Part shown: positions 63,630 to 64,000 of the stretch, one piece after another | Position numbering within the stretch: the first letter of the stretch is position 1 | Layout: each line of letters opens with the position of its first letter | Assembly (NCBI GenBank): GCA_034231615.1 | Contig: CM067317.1 | Location: forward strand, 16,816,264 to 16,880,263 | Length of the DNA stretch: 64,000 bases | Reading direction: 5' to 3' | DNA from: Meghimatium bilineatum | Taxonomy: Eukaryota > Mollusca > Gastropoda > Stylommatophora > Philomycidae | Notes under the pieces: generated by a model | The model's database searches: none | What the model was told of the DNA's origin: nothing | The model's input: the letters and a program-made list of their open reading frames with translations, nothing else | Translations under genes and position numbers: made by a program

Positions 63630-64000
63630 ACTTCTTCTGTAATACTCTTTAATATAATATATTGTTTTCTTATTTGATTTATGTGATTTTTAAAAACGTT
63701 TTCTTGATTTCAATGATAATATATTATTATAATATTCTGACACGGTAGCACACTGAGTTGAGTTGTCAGAGGTTAGATTTATATTTGAAATGAAAATATT
63801 TGTAGCACTTCAACCTAGGTGATCCGAGCTTCGGAAATGAGTACGAGATCTGAAAAAGTAAAGTTCATGCTTACCAAACCATCCATTGGCAAATGAAAAA
63901 TAATGATCTAATACGGTGTTTCCAAATATCACCCTTAATGTGAAATAATCGATATTTACTTTGGACTTTTATATATCAGTAGTTCTCTAGTTCTCAACGT
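63630..64000. other. LHFPL intron 4, no feature
   Basis: No further exon could be recognised before the window ends. Confidence 0.5.

Overview
This is intron-rich, AT-rich animal DNA crowded with dead retroelements and minisatellites. Two genes read clearly as animal proteins by exon-by-exon comparison with remembered family sequences (SEC13 and a LHFPL-type tetraspan), and a third is a forkhead factor closest to FoxQ2. The mix of FoxQ2-like protein, LINE families with single EN-RT-RNase H ORFs, and tRNA-headed and conserved-domain SINEs suggests a lophotrochozoan, most likely a cephalopod such as an octopus. The species is inference; nothing here names it.

Layout. 1-8.1 kb: LINE relics in both orientations, a possible Penelope GIY-YIG fragment, a long TA tract and one SINE. 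8.13-9.13 kb (minus): first coding exon of the FoxQ2-like gene, ending at a splice donor inside the forkhead domain, with CCAAT and GC boxes upstream; the next exon is not in the window. 9.7-24.2 kb: gene-free, with LINE relics, at least four SINE copies and five tandem arrays. 24.26-40.72 kb (minus): the complete SEC13 coding sequence in 10 exons (314 residues). A complete antisense LINE (element A, uninterrupted 1218-codon ORF, 12-bp target-site duplication) sits in intron 3. 41.8-45.9 kb: element B, a related but broken LINE with an 11-bp duplication, just upstream of SEC13. 46-52.7 kb: a CACTA-type simple repeat, minisatellites, LINE 3' ends and a 41-bp array grown inside a LINE relic. 52.79-54.71 kb (minus): element F, a 5'-truncated RT-RNase H LINE with an 11-bp duplication. 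54.80-63.63 kb (plus): four exons of a LHFPL-type gene; its introns hold a decayed multicopy gene, a 1-kb minisatellite, a TA tract, a 49-bp-arm hairpin and a LINE 3' fragment.

The three genes show no functional link. SEC13 is a housekeeping COPII/nuclear-pore subunit, LHFPL proteins are four-span membrane proteins, and FoxQ2 factors are developmental regulators. The most notable signals are structural. A ~97-bp inverted copy of SEC13 exon 4's end and its splice donor lies in SEC13 intron 2. A near-perfect hairpin lies in LHFPL intron 3. A SINE family shares its 3' tail with local LINEs, and minisatellites have grown out of slices of LINE sequence. No prokaryotic features, CRISPR arrays or convincing free-standing RNA genes were seen.
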